Shown one piece after another: positions 1-5,856 of a DNA stretch of 6,444 bases. The notes below the pieces were generated by a model. That model ran no database searches and was not told the DNA's origin. It was given only the letters and a program-made list of their open reading frames with translations. Source of the stretch: Desulfovibrio sp. (lineage in GTDB: Bacteria; Desulfobacterota; Desulfovibrionia; Desulfovibrionales; Desulfovibrionaceae); assembly GCA_009773975.1 (NCBI GenBank), contig VSMX01000128.1, forward strand, positions 1 to 6,444, given 5' to 3'. Position numbers and translations under genes: made by a program. Position 1 is the stretch's first letter; every line of letters starts with the position of its first letter.

Positions 1-85
1 GATAGATAAAACCGATAAAAAACGCCGGCAGGTACCAGAAGCCGTGTTTTCTAAATTCTTCGCTCACTACGGGGAAACCGGTCAA
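1..85 (-). CDS. Possible 5' end of an unrecognised membrane protein gene (partial)
   Basis: Reading leftwards on the minus strand, a frame is open from upstream of 85 to the window edge. From a GTG at 67 it reads VSEEFRKHGFWYLPAFFIGF and then IY, a charged start followed by an aromatic, hydrophobic stretch that looks like a first membrane segment. TTG at 85 is an alternative start in the same frame. No Shine-Dalgarno site precedes either. An ATG at 107 sits just below a candidate promoter but is one base out of frame; it would join this frame if one of the two G6 runs (plus strand 86-91 and 94-99) were one base shorter. I do not recognise the family. With only about 28 codons visible this is a tentative call, and it could be chance coding. 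Confidence 0.33.
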   Translation of the reverse strand, partial: MTGFPVVSEEFRKHGFWYLPAFFIGFIY

Positions 86-117
86 GGGGGGATGGGGGGA
101 CTCCCATATACAAAAAA

Positions 118-159
118 ATAATGTGTTGTTTTCGTTAGTTGTCAATAGGTTTTTGTCAA
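118..159 (-). promoter_or_regulatory. Candidate sigma70-type promoter pointing left
   Basis: On the minus strand there are two perfect TTGACA hexamers, at 154-159 and 140-145. The second is followed after 16 bases by CATTAT (118-123), which matches four of six positions of TATAAT. A start near 111 would leave almost no leader before the ATG at 107. The region is AT-rich, unlike the flanking coding DNA, which supports a regulatory role. It would drive the possible gene leaving the left edge. Confidence 0.35.
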
Positions 160-191
160 GGAATAATTTAATTTTTTATTGCCGCAAGCAG

Positions 192-216
192 TTTTTTCTT
201 CCTTTCTTCCTTTCCT
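192..216 (+). repeat. Pure pyrimidine tract with 8-base tandem repeat
   Basis: Twenty-five consecutive pyrimidines lie just downstream of the hom stop codon. They include two exact tandem copies of CTTCCTTT (198-205 and 206-213). On the hom transcript this is a purine-rich 3' untranslated stretch. No convincing intrinsic terminator hairpin is visible between the hom stop and the left-edge promoter. Confidence 0.6.
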
Positions 217-231
217 GGTTTCTTGCAGGAT

Positions 232-1536
232 TTACAAAACCCTCATACACATGGCCGGTTCCCGCAACAGGCCTTTTTTGGCGGCCATTTTCAGGGCATT
301 TTCCATGGCCAGATCGGTTGTTTCGTGGGTCATGAAGACCAGGGGCACGGCATGCTGGCCGGTTTCGGTTTTCTGGATCATCTGGGCCACGCTTACGCCA
401 TGAGCGGCCATGCAGCCGGAAATATCGCGCAGCACGCCGGGCGCATCGTCAACCATGACCCGGGCGTAATAGGTGGCGTTCCATTCCGCGCGGGGCACGA
501 TGTCTGCCTTTTTCAGGCCGGAATCGTCATAGCCCGTATTGCAGGCCCGATCATACCTGGCAATGGCGATCAAGTCGGACAATACCGAGCCCGCGGTCGG
601 GAGCGCGCCTGCGCCGGCGCCATTGAAGAAAAGCGGCCCGGAGGCATTGCCATCCACCCGAACGGCGTTCACGGCGCCGCGCACGTTGGCCATCAGCGAA
701 GGCTTGGGCGCAAGCGCGGGGAAGACACCGGCCTCGAGCCTGGGCGCGCCTTCTTCCCCAACATCGCGCACCTGGCCTATAAGCTTGATATTGTAGCCAA
801 ATTCGCCCGCAAAGCGGATATCGAGCGCGGAAACATCCCTTATGCCGCGCACATAGAGACTGGAGAAAGGATAGTCGATGCCAAAAGCCAGGCGAATCAG
901 AATGGTAAGCTTGTGGGCCGTGTCGATGCCGTCTATGTCCAGAGAGGGGTCAGCCTCGGCATAGCCAAGATCATGGGCCTGCTGAAGGGCTGTCGCAAAA
1001 TCCAGGCCCCCCGCCGTCATTTCCCATAGTATGTAATTGCTGGTTCCATTCAGAATGCCGATCAGGCTTGTGATGCGGTTGCCGCTCATGCTTTCCCGGA
1101 GAATTTCGACGATCGGGATCGCGCCGGCCACGCTGGCCTCGTAGCGCAGGGCGCGGCCAAGCTTGCGGGCCTTCCTGAACAGGCCCAGGCCGTCTTCCGC
1201 CAGCAGGGCCTTGTTGGCGCTGACAATGTCCTTGCCGTGTTCCAGGGCCTTGTCGATCAGATCTTTTGCTGGCTTGATGCCGCCCATCAACTCGCAGACC
1301 ACGTCGATTTCCGGATCCGCGTAAATTTTTGCCGCGTCTTCAACAAGGGCTGCGCCGGCCGGCGTTTCCACCTCGCGAATCTTGTTTGCGTTGCGCACAA
1401 GAATTGTTTTTATCCGAATATCCCGGCCGCAGCGCCTGCGCACAAGATCCGCGTTTTCCCGCAAAAGGCGGCAGAGGCCGCCGCCGACCGTGCCGAAACC
1501 GGCCAATCCCACTACAAGAGGCTTGTTATCCTGCAT
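232..1536 (-). CDS. hom: Homoserine dehydrogenase
   Basis: This enzyme reduces aspartate 4-semialdehyde to homoserine with NAD(P)H, the branch step towards threonine, methionine and isoleucine; it is cytosolic. The protein is 434 residues, normal for the bacterial form with a C-terminal ACT domain. The Rossmann nucleotide-binding loop GFGTVG is at residues 13-18, the SANKALLA segment at 106-113, and the family signature AEADPSLDIDGIDTAHK at about 193-209. D205 and K209 sit where the catalytic Asp/Lys pair lies in characterised enzymes. The substrate-domain segment ILNGTSNYI is at about 161-169. Residues 357-434 form an ACT domain, which in this family usually mediates threonine feedback. I chose the ATG at 1536 because AAGGAA lies just upstream and homology begins there; the open frame continues to an ATG at 1617, but that extension does not resemble the family. 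The gene is divergent from the GGDEF gene. Confidence 0.96.
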   Translation of the reverse strand: MQDNKPLVVGLAGFGTVGGGLCRLLRENADLVRRRCGRDIRIKTILVRNANKIREVETPAGAALVEDAAKIYADPEIDVVCELMGGIKPAKDLIDKALEHGKDIVSANKALLAEDGLGLFRKARKLGRALRYEASVAGAIPIVEILRESMSGNRITSLIGILNGTSNYILWEMTAGGLDFATALQQAHDLGYAEADPSLDIDGIDTAHKLTILIRLAFGIDYPFSSLYVRGIRDVSALDIRFAGEFGYNIKLIGQVRDVGEEGAPRLEAGVFPALAPKPSLMANVRGAVNAVRVDGNASGPLFFNGAGAGALPTAGSVLSDLIAIARYDRACNTGYDDSGLKKADIVPRAEWNATYYARVMVDDAPGVLRDISGCMAAHGVSVAQMIQKTETGQHAVPLVFMTHETTDLAMENALKMAAKKGLLREPAMCMRVL

Positions 1537-1611
1537 TTTCAATTCCTTTTTATTGACAAAAACGTATTTTTGCCAATTGCCGCCCGCATTGCAAGAAAAT
1601 TCTGAAAAAAC

Positions 1612-1667
1612 GCGCACATGCCCAGGGTCATTCCGTTATCGCTGCGGAATGACCATGCGCACATGCC
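1612..1667. repeat. 10-bp perfect inverted repeat bracketed by 11-bp direct repeats
   Basis: GGTCATTCCG (1626-1635) pairs perfectly with CGGAATGACC (1645-1654) across a 9-base spacer. The 11-base sequence GCGCACATGCC occurs on each side, at 1612-1622 and 1657-1667. It lies upstream of hom. On the minus strand the hairpin is followed about 15 bases later by a T6 run, too far for a standard terminator. It may be a dyad operator, a hairpin in the hom leader or a small inserted element; the sequence alone does not decide. Confidence 0.6.
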
Positions 1668-1795
1668 AAAATTGCAAAGTCCTGTCTTGCCAAATCTGCA
1701 AATTATATTTATCCTGAGCTTGCGTCCTGTAACCAATTAAAAGGAATCATTCCCAATAAAGTTTTGCAAAAGCAAAATGGCTGGGGGAGAATTTT

Positions 1796-1918
1796 AGAGC
1801 GGTTGCGTAATGAAATTAGGCAAACGCTCTGGTGGCTGCGGCAGCAGACACCCGCGCTGGCCAGCCGAAGGCCGTCCCGCAGGGACGTTTTCGTGGCCAG
1901 CTTTGCTGGCTTACGCAA
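1796..1918. repeat. Nested inverted repeats forming one long potential stem-loop
   Basis: Three inverted repeats are nested. TTGCGTAA (1803-1810) pairs with TTACGCAA (1911-1918), GCTGGCCA (1856-1863) with TGGCCAGC (1894-1901), and CGTCCC (1873-1878) with GGGACG (1882-1887) over a GCA loop. Competing local hairpins also exist: AGAGCG (1796-1801) with CGCTCT (1825-1830), GCTGC/GCAGC at 1836-1846, and GCCAGC/GCTGGC at 1896-1910. This density is not expected of random spacer DNA. It could be a structured leader of the GGDEF gene, a small RNA, or a REP/MITE-like element. I do not recognise a known riboswitch. Confidence 0.5.
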
Positions 1919-1980
1919 ATGGGCAGCAGAGCTAAATTAAGCAGCAGCTTGCCTGCGGCTGAAATGATGGCGGCGCAAAT

Positions 1981-2017
1981 GAATGAGAATATCCCTTGGA
2001 AATGGATATTCTTATTC
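1981..2017 (+). promoter_or_regulatory. 14-bp hairpin just upstream of the GGDEF ribosome-binding site
   Basis: GAATGAGAATATCC (1981-1994) pairs with GGATATTCTTATTC (2004-2017) over a 9-base loop; all 14 pairs form in RNA, one being G-U. It has no T-run after it, so it is not a standard terminator. It ends 19 bases before the GGAG of the downstream gene (2037-2040), a position suited to affecting translation initiation or mRNA stability. Confidence 0.5.
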
Positions 2018-2045
2018 AGGGAATGATATAATTGTTGGAGTTCAG

Positions 2046-3623
2046 ATGTACAATCACACTCTCCGGATTGCGGTTTTTTCGTCCAATCCCGAACTGGCGG
2101 AGGAAATTCGCGCTTTTGTCCCGCAGGAATGTTTTACCCACGATATTCTGGTGCTGGACAAATTTGATGCCGAAACCCTGGGGTGGGCCGAATTGGCCAT
2201 CCTGGATGTGCCCCTGCCGGGAAGCCTGCCCGAAATCCGGGCAAAGGCCAGCCCCGGAGCGCGCCTGATTGCCTGTATGGATCCGGAAGCGGAGCAAGCC
2301 CTGACAGACGGGGATCTTGCCAGCGTTGACGACATCTGGCTCAAACCTGTTCTCGTGCCGCGCATTCGCCTGCGCATGCGCAATCTGCTCTCCGAAATCA
2401 AGCGCGATGCCGACGCCACCCAGCACATGCTCTGGCAGGACACCCTGATCGACAGCATGCCGGATCTTGTCTGGTTCAAGGATATGGGGGGCGTGCATCA
2501 CAAGGTCAATTCCAGGTTTTGCGAATTTGTGGGCAAGGAGCGTGACGAGGTTATCGGCGCCACCCATTCCCGCATCTGGAACACGCCAGAAGACGACGAT
2601 TCCTGCAAGGCGTCCGAGCAGGCCGCAATCGAGGCCGGCAGCACTGTGCTGGCCGACGAGATTGTCAAAAGCGGCGCGGAGAAGCACCTTTTCAAGACCT
2701 ACAAGCCGCCGCTCAAGGGTCCGCACGGCGAACTCCTGGGCACCGTCGGCTTTGGGCACGATCTCACAAACTTGCTCAATCTGGACATGGAATTGAATTT
2801 CTTTGTGGATTCAATGCCCTTTCCCCTGGCCATTTGCCGCGAGGATGGCACAATCCGCAAGGTGAACAATGTTTTTCTGGATTTTTTTGGCGAGAAGCGC
2901 GACAACATTGTCGGGCAATCATTCGCTGACTGGTGCGACAATACTTTCCAGGGCGAGATTTCGCCTGTGAACGGCAGCGAGTATTTGCGTTTCGAGAAGG
3001 CTGAAAAGATGCATTTTGTGGATCTTGTCCGCAAAAGGATACGCGACATTTTCGGCAAATGCGTGGGCGAGGTCAATATTTTTAGGGACATCACAGCCGA
3101 AAAGGATCTGGAAATCCGCATCTGGCGCGATGCCAACACAGATTCCCTGACTGGCCTTGCCAATCGCCACGCTCTCGATTCCTTTGTGAAAAAGCTGCCT
3201 GTCTCGTCCATTATTCATCTTTTTTACATTGACCTTGACGAGTTCAAGGCCGTGAATGACCTTTGGGGGCACAAGGCCGGCGACGAGGCCCTCAAGATTG
3301 TGGCCAAGTCCATTCGCAATGTTTTTGCCCAGGATTTTCCGGCCAGGCTTGGCGGGGATGAATTCCTGGTCTGCGTGCAGCGCGAGGTGCCCTTTGCGGA
3401 ACTGGAAAGGCTGGGCTCGAGTCTTTTGCGGCGCATCAACCAGAAGTTCAGCGGCTCGAACCATCTTTCGCGGATGTCGGCCAGCATAGGCATACGCGGC
3501 TACGGCACGCTTGGAACCTCGATTGACCCGCTGATTCGCCAGGCCGATATCGCCATGTACGCGGCCAAGTCCATGGGCAAGGGCCGCTATTGTATCTGGA
3601 ATGAGGCGATGGGAGAAAAATAA
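2046..3623 (+). CDS. Diguanylate cyclase: receiver-like, PAS, PAS, GGDEF
   Basis: This protein is predicted to make cyclic di-GMP from two GTP. It has 525 residues and no membrane segment, so it should be a cytoplasmic sensor. Residues 1-115 resemble a response-regulator receiver: D54 (AILD) sits in the phosphoacceptor position and K100-P101 (WLKPV) matches the conserved Lys-Pro, but the acidic pair after the first strand is replaced by SSN. PAS domains cover about 125-240 and 250-352. The GGDEF domain (about 360-520) has DSLTGLANR at 366-374, the metal Asp D396 in YIDLDEFK, GHKAGD at 408-413 and an intact GGDEF at 436-440. The RxxD inhibitory I-site position reads FAQD (427-430), so product inhibition through that site is probably lost. 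I chose the ATG at 2046 because GGAG lies five bases upstream; in-frame codons before it are not domain-like. There is no EAL domain. The signal is unknown. Confidence 0.94.
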   Translation: MYNHTLRIAVFSSNPELAEEIRAFVPQECFTHDILVLDKFDAETLGWAELAILDVPLPGSLPEIRAKASPGARLIACMDPEAEQALTDGDLASVDDIWLKPVLVPRIRLRMRNLLSEIKRDADATQHMLWQDTLIDSMPDLVWFKDMGGVHHKVNSRFCEFVGKERDEVIGATHSRIWNTPEDDDSCKASEQAAIEAGSTVLADEIVKSGAEKHLFKTYKPPLKGPHGELLGTVGFGHDLTNLLNLDMELNFFVDSMPFPLAICREDGTIRKVNNVFLDFFGEKRDNIVGQSFADWCDNTFQGEISPVNGSEYLRFEKAEKMHFVDLVRKRIRDIFGKCVGEVNIFRDITAEKDLEIRIWRDANTDSLTGLANRHALDSFVKKLPVSSIIHLFYIDLDEFKAVNDLWGHKAGDEALKIVAKSIRNVFAQDFPARLGGDEFLVCVQREVPFAELERLGSSLLRRINQKFSGSNHLSRMSASIGIRGYGTLGTSIDPLIRQADIAMYAAKSMGKGRYCIWNEAMGEK

Positions 3624-3881
3624 GAAGCATTTGCTTTGCAATCGGGATGGGAAGAGTCTCACGATTCCCCCATCCCGGAAGTTGTCTTCACATGCGCATC
3701 TCGCCCTCTCGCTGCGTCATGCCGCGCAACCGGCACCCCGCATCCGTAAGCCGCTTTCAGCGGCAACGGCCGCGTCGAATTTCGTAAATTATTCCGGTCG
3801 ACTACCATCGGCTACCGGTTCCGCTCGCAACGACCCGGAGAGGATTTGCGCCACCTTGAAACGCACCATGCCCGGCGCACC
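3624..3881. other. Intergenic stretch without a recognised gene
   Basis: About 260 bases after the GGDEF gene in which I see no supported coding frame. Apart from the hairpin at 3643-3677 it holds a perfect GCCGCT-TTC-AGCGGC hairpin (3750-3764) and a longer imperfect inverted repeat, CCGGTCG (3794-3800) with CGACCCGG (3831-3838). The open frames here have no ribosome-binding site and give Arg/Pro-rich sequences typical of non-coding GC-rich DNA. It may be remnant DNA of a lost gene. Confidence 0.5.
3643..3677 (+). terminator. Possible terminator hairpin after the GGDEF gene
   Basis: CGGGATGGG (3643-3651) pairs with CCCATCCCG (3669-3677), 9 bp with a 17-base loop that can pair further. It begins 20 bases after the stop codon. 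The downstream sequence (GAAGTTGTCTTC) has only a weak T content, so it may be a 3' stabilising hairpin rather than an efficient intrinsic terminator. Confidence 0.45.
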
Positions 3882-3914
3882 AAAACAAGCCCCGCAAGGT
3901 CATCCTTGCGGGGC
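3882..3914 (-). terminator. Strong intrinsic terminator (minus strand)
   Basis: The 11-bp perfect stem GCCCCGCAAGG / CCTTGCGGGGC (3889-3899 with 3904-3914) has a 4-base loop. On the minus strand it is followed directly by TTGTTTTGG. On the plus strand the downstream bases lack a T-run, so the orientation is leftward. It lies 41 bases after the stop of the 25-codon ORF at 3956-4033 and would end that transcript. Confidence 0.78.
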
Positions 3915-3955
3915 GATATTGTATGCGGCCACCAGAAAATCATGGCCTTACGCAA

Positions 3956-4033
3956 TTACAGTGATGCAAGCATTGAAATGCAGCATATACCGGCTGCCAT
4001 TATGACAATCACAAAAGAGCTGCTTTTCAACAT
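3956..4033 (-). CDS. 25-residue hydrophobic small protein
   Basis: This is a short ORF in an otherwise empty gap. The peptide begins MLKSSSFVIVIM and continues with a Gly/Ala segment, two adjacent cysteines (residues 17-18) and a hydrophobic end; residues 7-25 could form one membrane helix, with K3 the only charged side chain. Support comes from context: AAGGAG nine bases upstream of the ATG, a TTGACA/17/TAAAAG promoter about 100 bases further up, and a strong terminator 41 bases after the stop. I do not recognise a family. Size and layout resemble type I toxin peptides and other small membrane proteins, but no antitoxin RNA is identified, so no function is assigned. A lipoprotein or truncated signal peptide is less likely because the stop is followed so closely by a terminator. 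Confidence 0.6.
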   Translation of the reverse strand: MLKSSSFVIVIMAAGICCISMLASL

Positions 4034-4042
4034 ATTACCATT

Positions 4043-4048
4043 CTCCTT
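4043..4048 (-). promoter_or_regulatory. Shine-Dalgarno site AAGGAG for the 25-codon ORF
   Basis: AAGGAG on the minus strand lies nine bases before the ATG at 4033. It is the main sequence evidence that this short frame is translated. Confidence 0.65.
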
Positions 4049-4139
4049 GACAAGATCAGGTTCGTTGTACATTTTCGCATATCGGCAATATCGACCTTTT
4101 AATTATGCAAAGGACGAATCATTGCCATCGCGGATGAGC

Positions 4140-4168
4140 CTTTTATCGCCGCCCACAAAAAATGTCAA
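4140..4168 (-). promoter_or_regulatory. Sigma70-type promoter for the 25-codon ORF
   Basis: A perfect TTGACA (4163-4168) is followed by a 17-base spacer and TAAAAG (4140-4145), four of six matches to TATAAT. The predicted start near 4133 gives about a 100-base leader and, with the terminator, a transcript of about 250 bases. A nine-codon frame (MAMIRPLHN, 4128 down to 4099) lies at the very start of the leader, without a ribosome-binding site. Confidence 0.55.
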
Positions 4169-4278
4169 AGCCAATTTTTATCCGCTGCGCAAGCGGATTC
4201 GCGCAGGCAGGAGAATTGAACAGCAAACTTGTCTTGAAAACCATTTTTTTTGTGGCCTGATAAACACGGGAGGCCAAT
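4169..4278 (+). promoter_or_regulatory. Leader of the symporter unit with small hairpins and strong ribosome-binding site
   Basis: ATCCGCT (4180-4186) pairs with AGCGGAT (4192-4198) over a 5-base loop. GGCCT (4254-4258) can pair with AGGCC (4271-4275), which overlaps the strong Shine-Dalgarno GGGAGG (4268-4273) five bases before the ATG at 4279. No clear promoter is visible; TTGAAA near 4235 has no good partner. The GGGAGG site points to the DUF1640-like start at 4279, not to the symporter ATG at 4427. Confidence 0.4.
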
Positions 4279-4426
4279 ATGACAACTACGACATCCGATA
4301 CGCTCAATTACTTTGAAAAGCTCAAAAATGCCGGTTTCACGGAAGGGCAGGGTTCAGGTCGAGGCAATGCAAGATATTGTGCGCTCGTATGACGAAGCGA
4401 CGCGCAAGGCAACAAAGCAATCTTCC
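4279..4426 (+). pseudogene. DUF1640-like (CCDC90-type) N-terminus, frameshifted and fused to the symporter frame
   Basis: From the ATG at 4279, with GGGAGG five bases upstream, the frame reads MTTTTSDTLNYFEKLKNAGF then TEGQ, and soon stops at TGA 4390-4392 (37 codons). The protein style continues in the next frame as VQVEAMQDIVRSYDEATRK and ATKQ, which runs without a stop into the symporter. Removing one G from GGG 4350-4352 makes one continuous frame, with CAG GTT CAG GTC coding QVQV. DUF1640 proteins are small and helical, with a similar start (DT, LK-AGF-E-Q), a coiled coil and a C-terminal membrane anchor; here only the first 47 or so residues remain. It may be a deletion scar plus a point insertion, or a sequencing error. 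The family assignment is from memory of the motif. Confidence 0.6.
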
Positions 4427-5776
4427 ATGCTCTGGCTCATTTTATTCATAGCCCTGCTCTTTGTCTGCTCCTGGACAAAACTGCTTCATAAAGCTGACCC
4501 GATCCAGTACTATATCTGCAATCGCAGGGCCGGCGTAACCGCCACAAGCTTTTCCATGCTCGCGTCCTGCATAGGCGGCAGCGCCACGCTTGGCGTGATC
4601 GGCCTTGCCTGGCAAGTCGGCATACCGGCTTTCTGGTGGCTGGGGGCTGGCGTTGCCGGTCTTCTGGTGCTGGCTTTCTTTCTGGCCCGAAAGGTCAGGG
4701 GCTCACGCGCCAAAACCATGCCCGAAATGCTGGAAAAACAACTTGGCCAGACATTTCGCTCAGGCTGCGCGATCATTATTCTTGTGGCCTACGTGCCCAT
4801 TGTGGCCGCGCAATTAAGCGCCCAGGCCCTGATTATTTCCTCCATTGGAAACCTTGACCACCTGGCCGCGCTCCTGGGGGGCGCGTTTTTTCTATACGCC
4901 TATACCGCGCTTGGCGGCCAGAATGCCGTCATGAAAAGCGATATCTGGCAATTTGTCATCCTGATGTGCGCAATCGGGCTAATCCTTTTTTTCTGCCTTT
5001 CCATGCCGCAAGGCAGGGCCGCGCTTGCGGATACGCCGCCCGTTTTGCTCAACCAGAAATTTCCGCCTCAAAAACTTGTTTATTATCTTTTGATACTGGG
5101 GGGGAGTTTTGTTGTCGGGCCAATGCTGTACGGGCGGCTTTTAAGTTCACGCAGCCAGGCGACCGCCAAAAAATCCTGTATTGCATCGGCAGGAGGATTA
5201 TTTGTAATTGCCGCGGCCATTACCGCAATCGGCATCTCGCTGCACGGGATTTTGCCGCCGGATAATTTTGGCGCCGATTTCAGGGCCGAAGACATTCTGG
5301 GGATTTTTGTAAGGGAGAAAATGCCGCCCTGGGCCTCCGCGCCCATTCTTCTCGGCCTGTTGAGCGCGATAGTTTCGTCCGCGGATTCCTGCCTGTTCAC
5401 GGCCGCTTCCATTGTGGCCAACGATCTTTTCAAAAAGCCGGGCACAGGCTTTTGCCGCGCTGCCATGGGCGTCCTGGTTATAGCGGCCTGTTTTTTGGCC
5501 CTGCAGGGAAAAGGTATCCTGAACCTGCTGCTGATTGCCAATGATATTTATGCCTGCGGCATAGTTCCGCCGGTTTTCATCGCCATCATCTGCAGCGGCC
5601 GCAAAATGCATCCCGGCATAATGACTTGCGCGCTGGCTTGCGGCGGCTGCGCGGGGGCAGTCGCTTCCGTGCTGCATAATGAATATTTGTCCATCACAGC
5701 TTTCGCGCTTTCCCTTTTTATCAGCCTGCTTGCCATTTGGGCGCAAGGATTGCGTTCCCTGCGTTTTTCAGCCTGA
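4427..5776 (+). CDS. Sodium:solute symporter (SSS family), substrate unknown
   Basis: This is a predicted inner-membrane carrier that uses the sodium gradient to import a solute. From the ATG at 4427 it has 449 residues and about 12-13 hydrophobic segments, beginning at residue 1 (MLWLILFIALLFVC). Family motifs appear in order: DPIQYYICNR at 24-33, matching the usual D-x-F-L-x-x-R loop, SCIGGSATLG at 47-56, TMPEML at 97-102, YTALGGQNAVMKSDIWQF at 159-176, and SSADSCLFTAASIVANDLF at 317-335, the segment that contributes sodium-site serines in PutP/SGLT-type carriers. The frame is open upstream to a TTG at 4313, but no start there has a ribosome-binding site. The only strong site (4268-4273) serves the frameshifted DUF1640-like start. 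Translation may therefore be weak, or the real protein may carry that N-terminal extension. The C-terminus looks complete. The SMR gene follows 80 bases later on the same strand. Confidence 0.9.
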   Translation: MLWLILFIALLFVCSWTKLLHKADPIQYYICNRRAGVTATSFSMLASCIGGSATLGVIGLAWQVGIPAFWWLGAGVAGLLVLAFFLARKVRGSRAKTMPEMLEKQLGQTFRSGCAIIILVAYVPIVAAQLSAQALIISSIGNLDHLAALLGGAFFLYAYTALGGQNAVMKSDIWQFVILMCAIGLILFFCLSMPQGRAALADTPPVLLNQKFPPQKLVYYLLILGGSFVVGPMLYGRLLSSRSQATAKKSCIASAGGLFVIAAAITAIGISLHGILPPDNFGADFRAEDILGIFVREKMPPWASAPILLGLLSAIVSSADSCLFTAASIVANDLFKKPGTGFCRAAMGVLVIAACFLALQGKGILNLLLIANDIYACGIVPPVFIAIICSGRKMHPGIMTCALACGGCAGAVASVLHNEYLSITAFALSLFISLLAIWAQGLRSLRFSA

Positions 5777-5856
5777 TTTTACAAGGCCGGCAAAGTTGCT
5801 CCGCCATTTACAAATTGTGCCAAAGGTGCCTGTGCTGGCTTGACAAAGAGGACAAT
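5777..5856 (+). promoter_or_regulatory. Gap between SSS and SMR genes, with SMR ribosome-binding site
   Basis: Eighty bases without a terminator-like hairpin, so the two transporter genes may be co-transcribed. AAAGAGG (5845-5851) ends five bases before the SMR ATG. A TTGACA at 5840-5845 has no -10 at a proper distance upstream of the start. Confidence 0.5.

Larger units (their letters stand above)
1537..2045. other. Divergent intergenic region, about 510 bases, palindrome-rich
   Basis: This gap separates hom (leftwards) from the GGDEF gene (rightwards). I see no convincing gene on either strand. It contains three separate inverted-repeat structures, listed individually, with AT-rich stretches between. 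Weak promoter candidates are TTGCCA (1687-1692), 17 bases, TATCCT (1710-1715) towards the GGDEF gene, and a TATAAT on the minus strand at 1702-1707 without a good -35 towards hom. If used, they would give leaders of roughly 325 and 160 bases containing the hairpins. Confidence 0.6.

Noticed and set aside
223..1029. A long plus-strand frame of 268 codons opposite hom
   Set aside because: It is antisense to the clearly recognised homoserine dehydrogenase, has no ribosome-binding site and no family resemblance. GC-rich coding strands often leave such shadows.
1539..1736. A 65-codon minus-strand frame in the hom leader, as an attenuation leader peptide
   Set aside because: It is not rich in Thr, Ile or Met codons and has no ribosome-binding site. 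No terminator/antiterminator pair is evident.
2027..2032. Perfect TATAAT just before the GGDEF gene
   Set aside because: No acceptable -35 lies 16-18 bases upstream, and transcription from it would start inside or after the GGAG site, destroying it.
4049..4071. GAACCTGATC in the minus-strand leader, like the 3' part of a TPP riboswitch
   Set aside because: The other conserved TPP parts (CTGAGA and the downstream GTAATGCCAGCG-like arm) are absent, and the downstream ORF is not a thiamine gene.
3601..4316. Two plus-strand open frames (3601-4005 and 3846-4316) in the gap
   Set aside because: No ribosome-binding sites, no recognisable domains and biased composition; they cross the better supported minus-strand small gene and its terminator.
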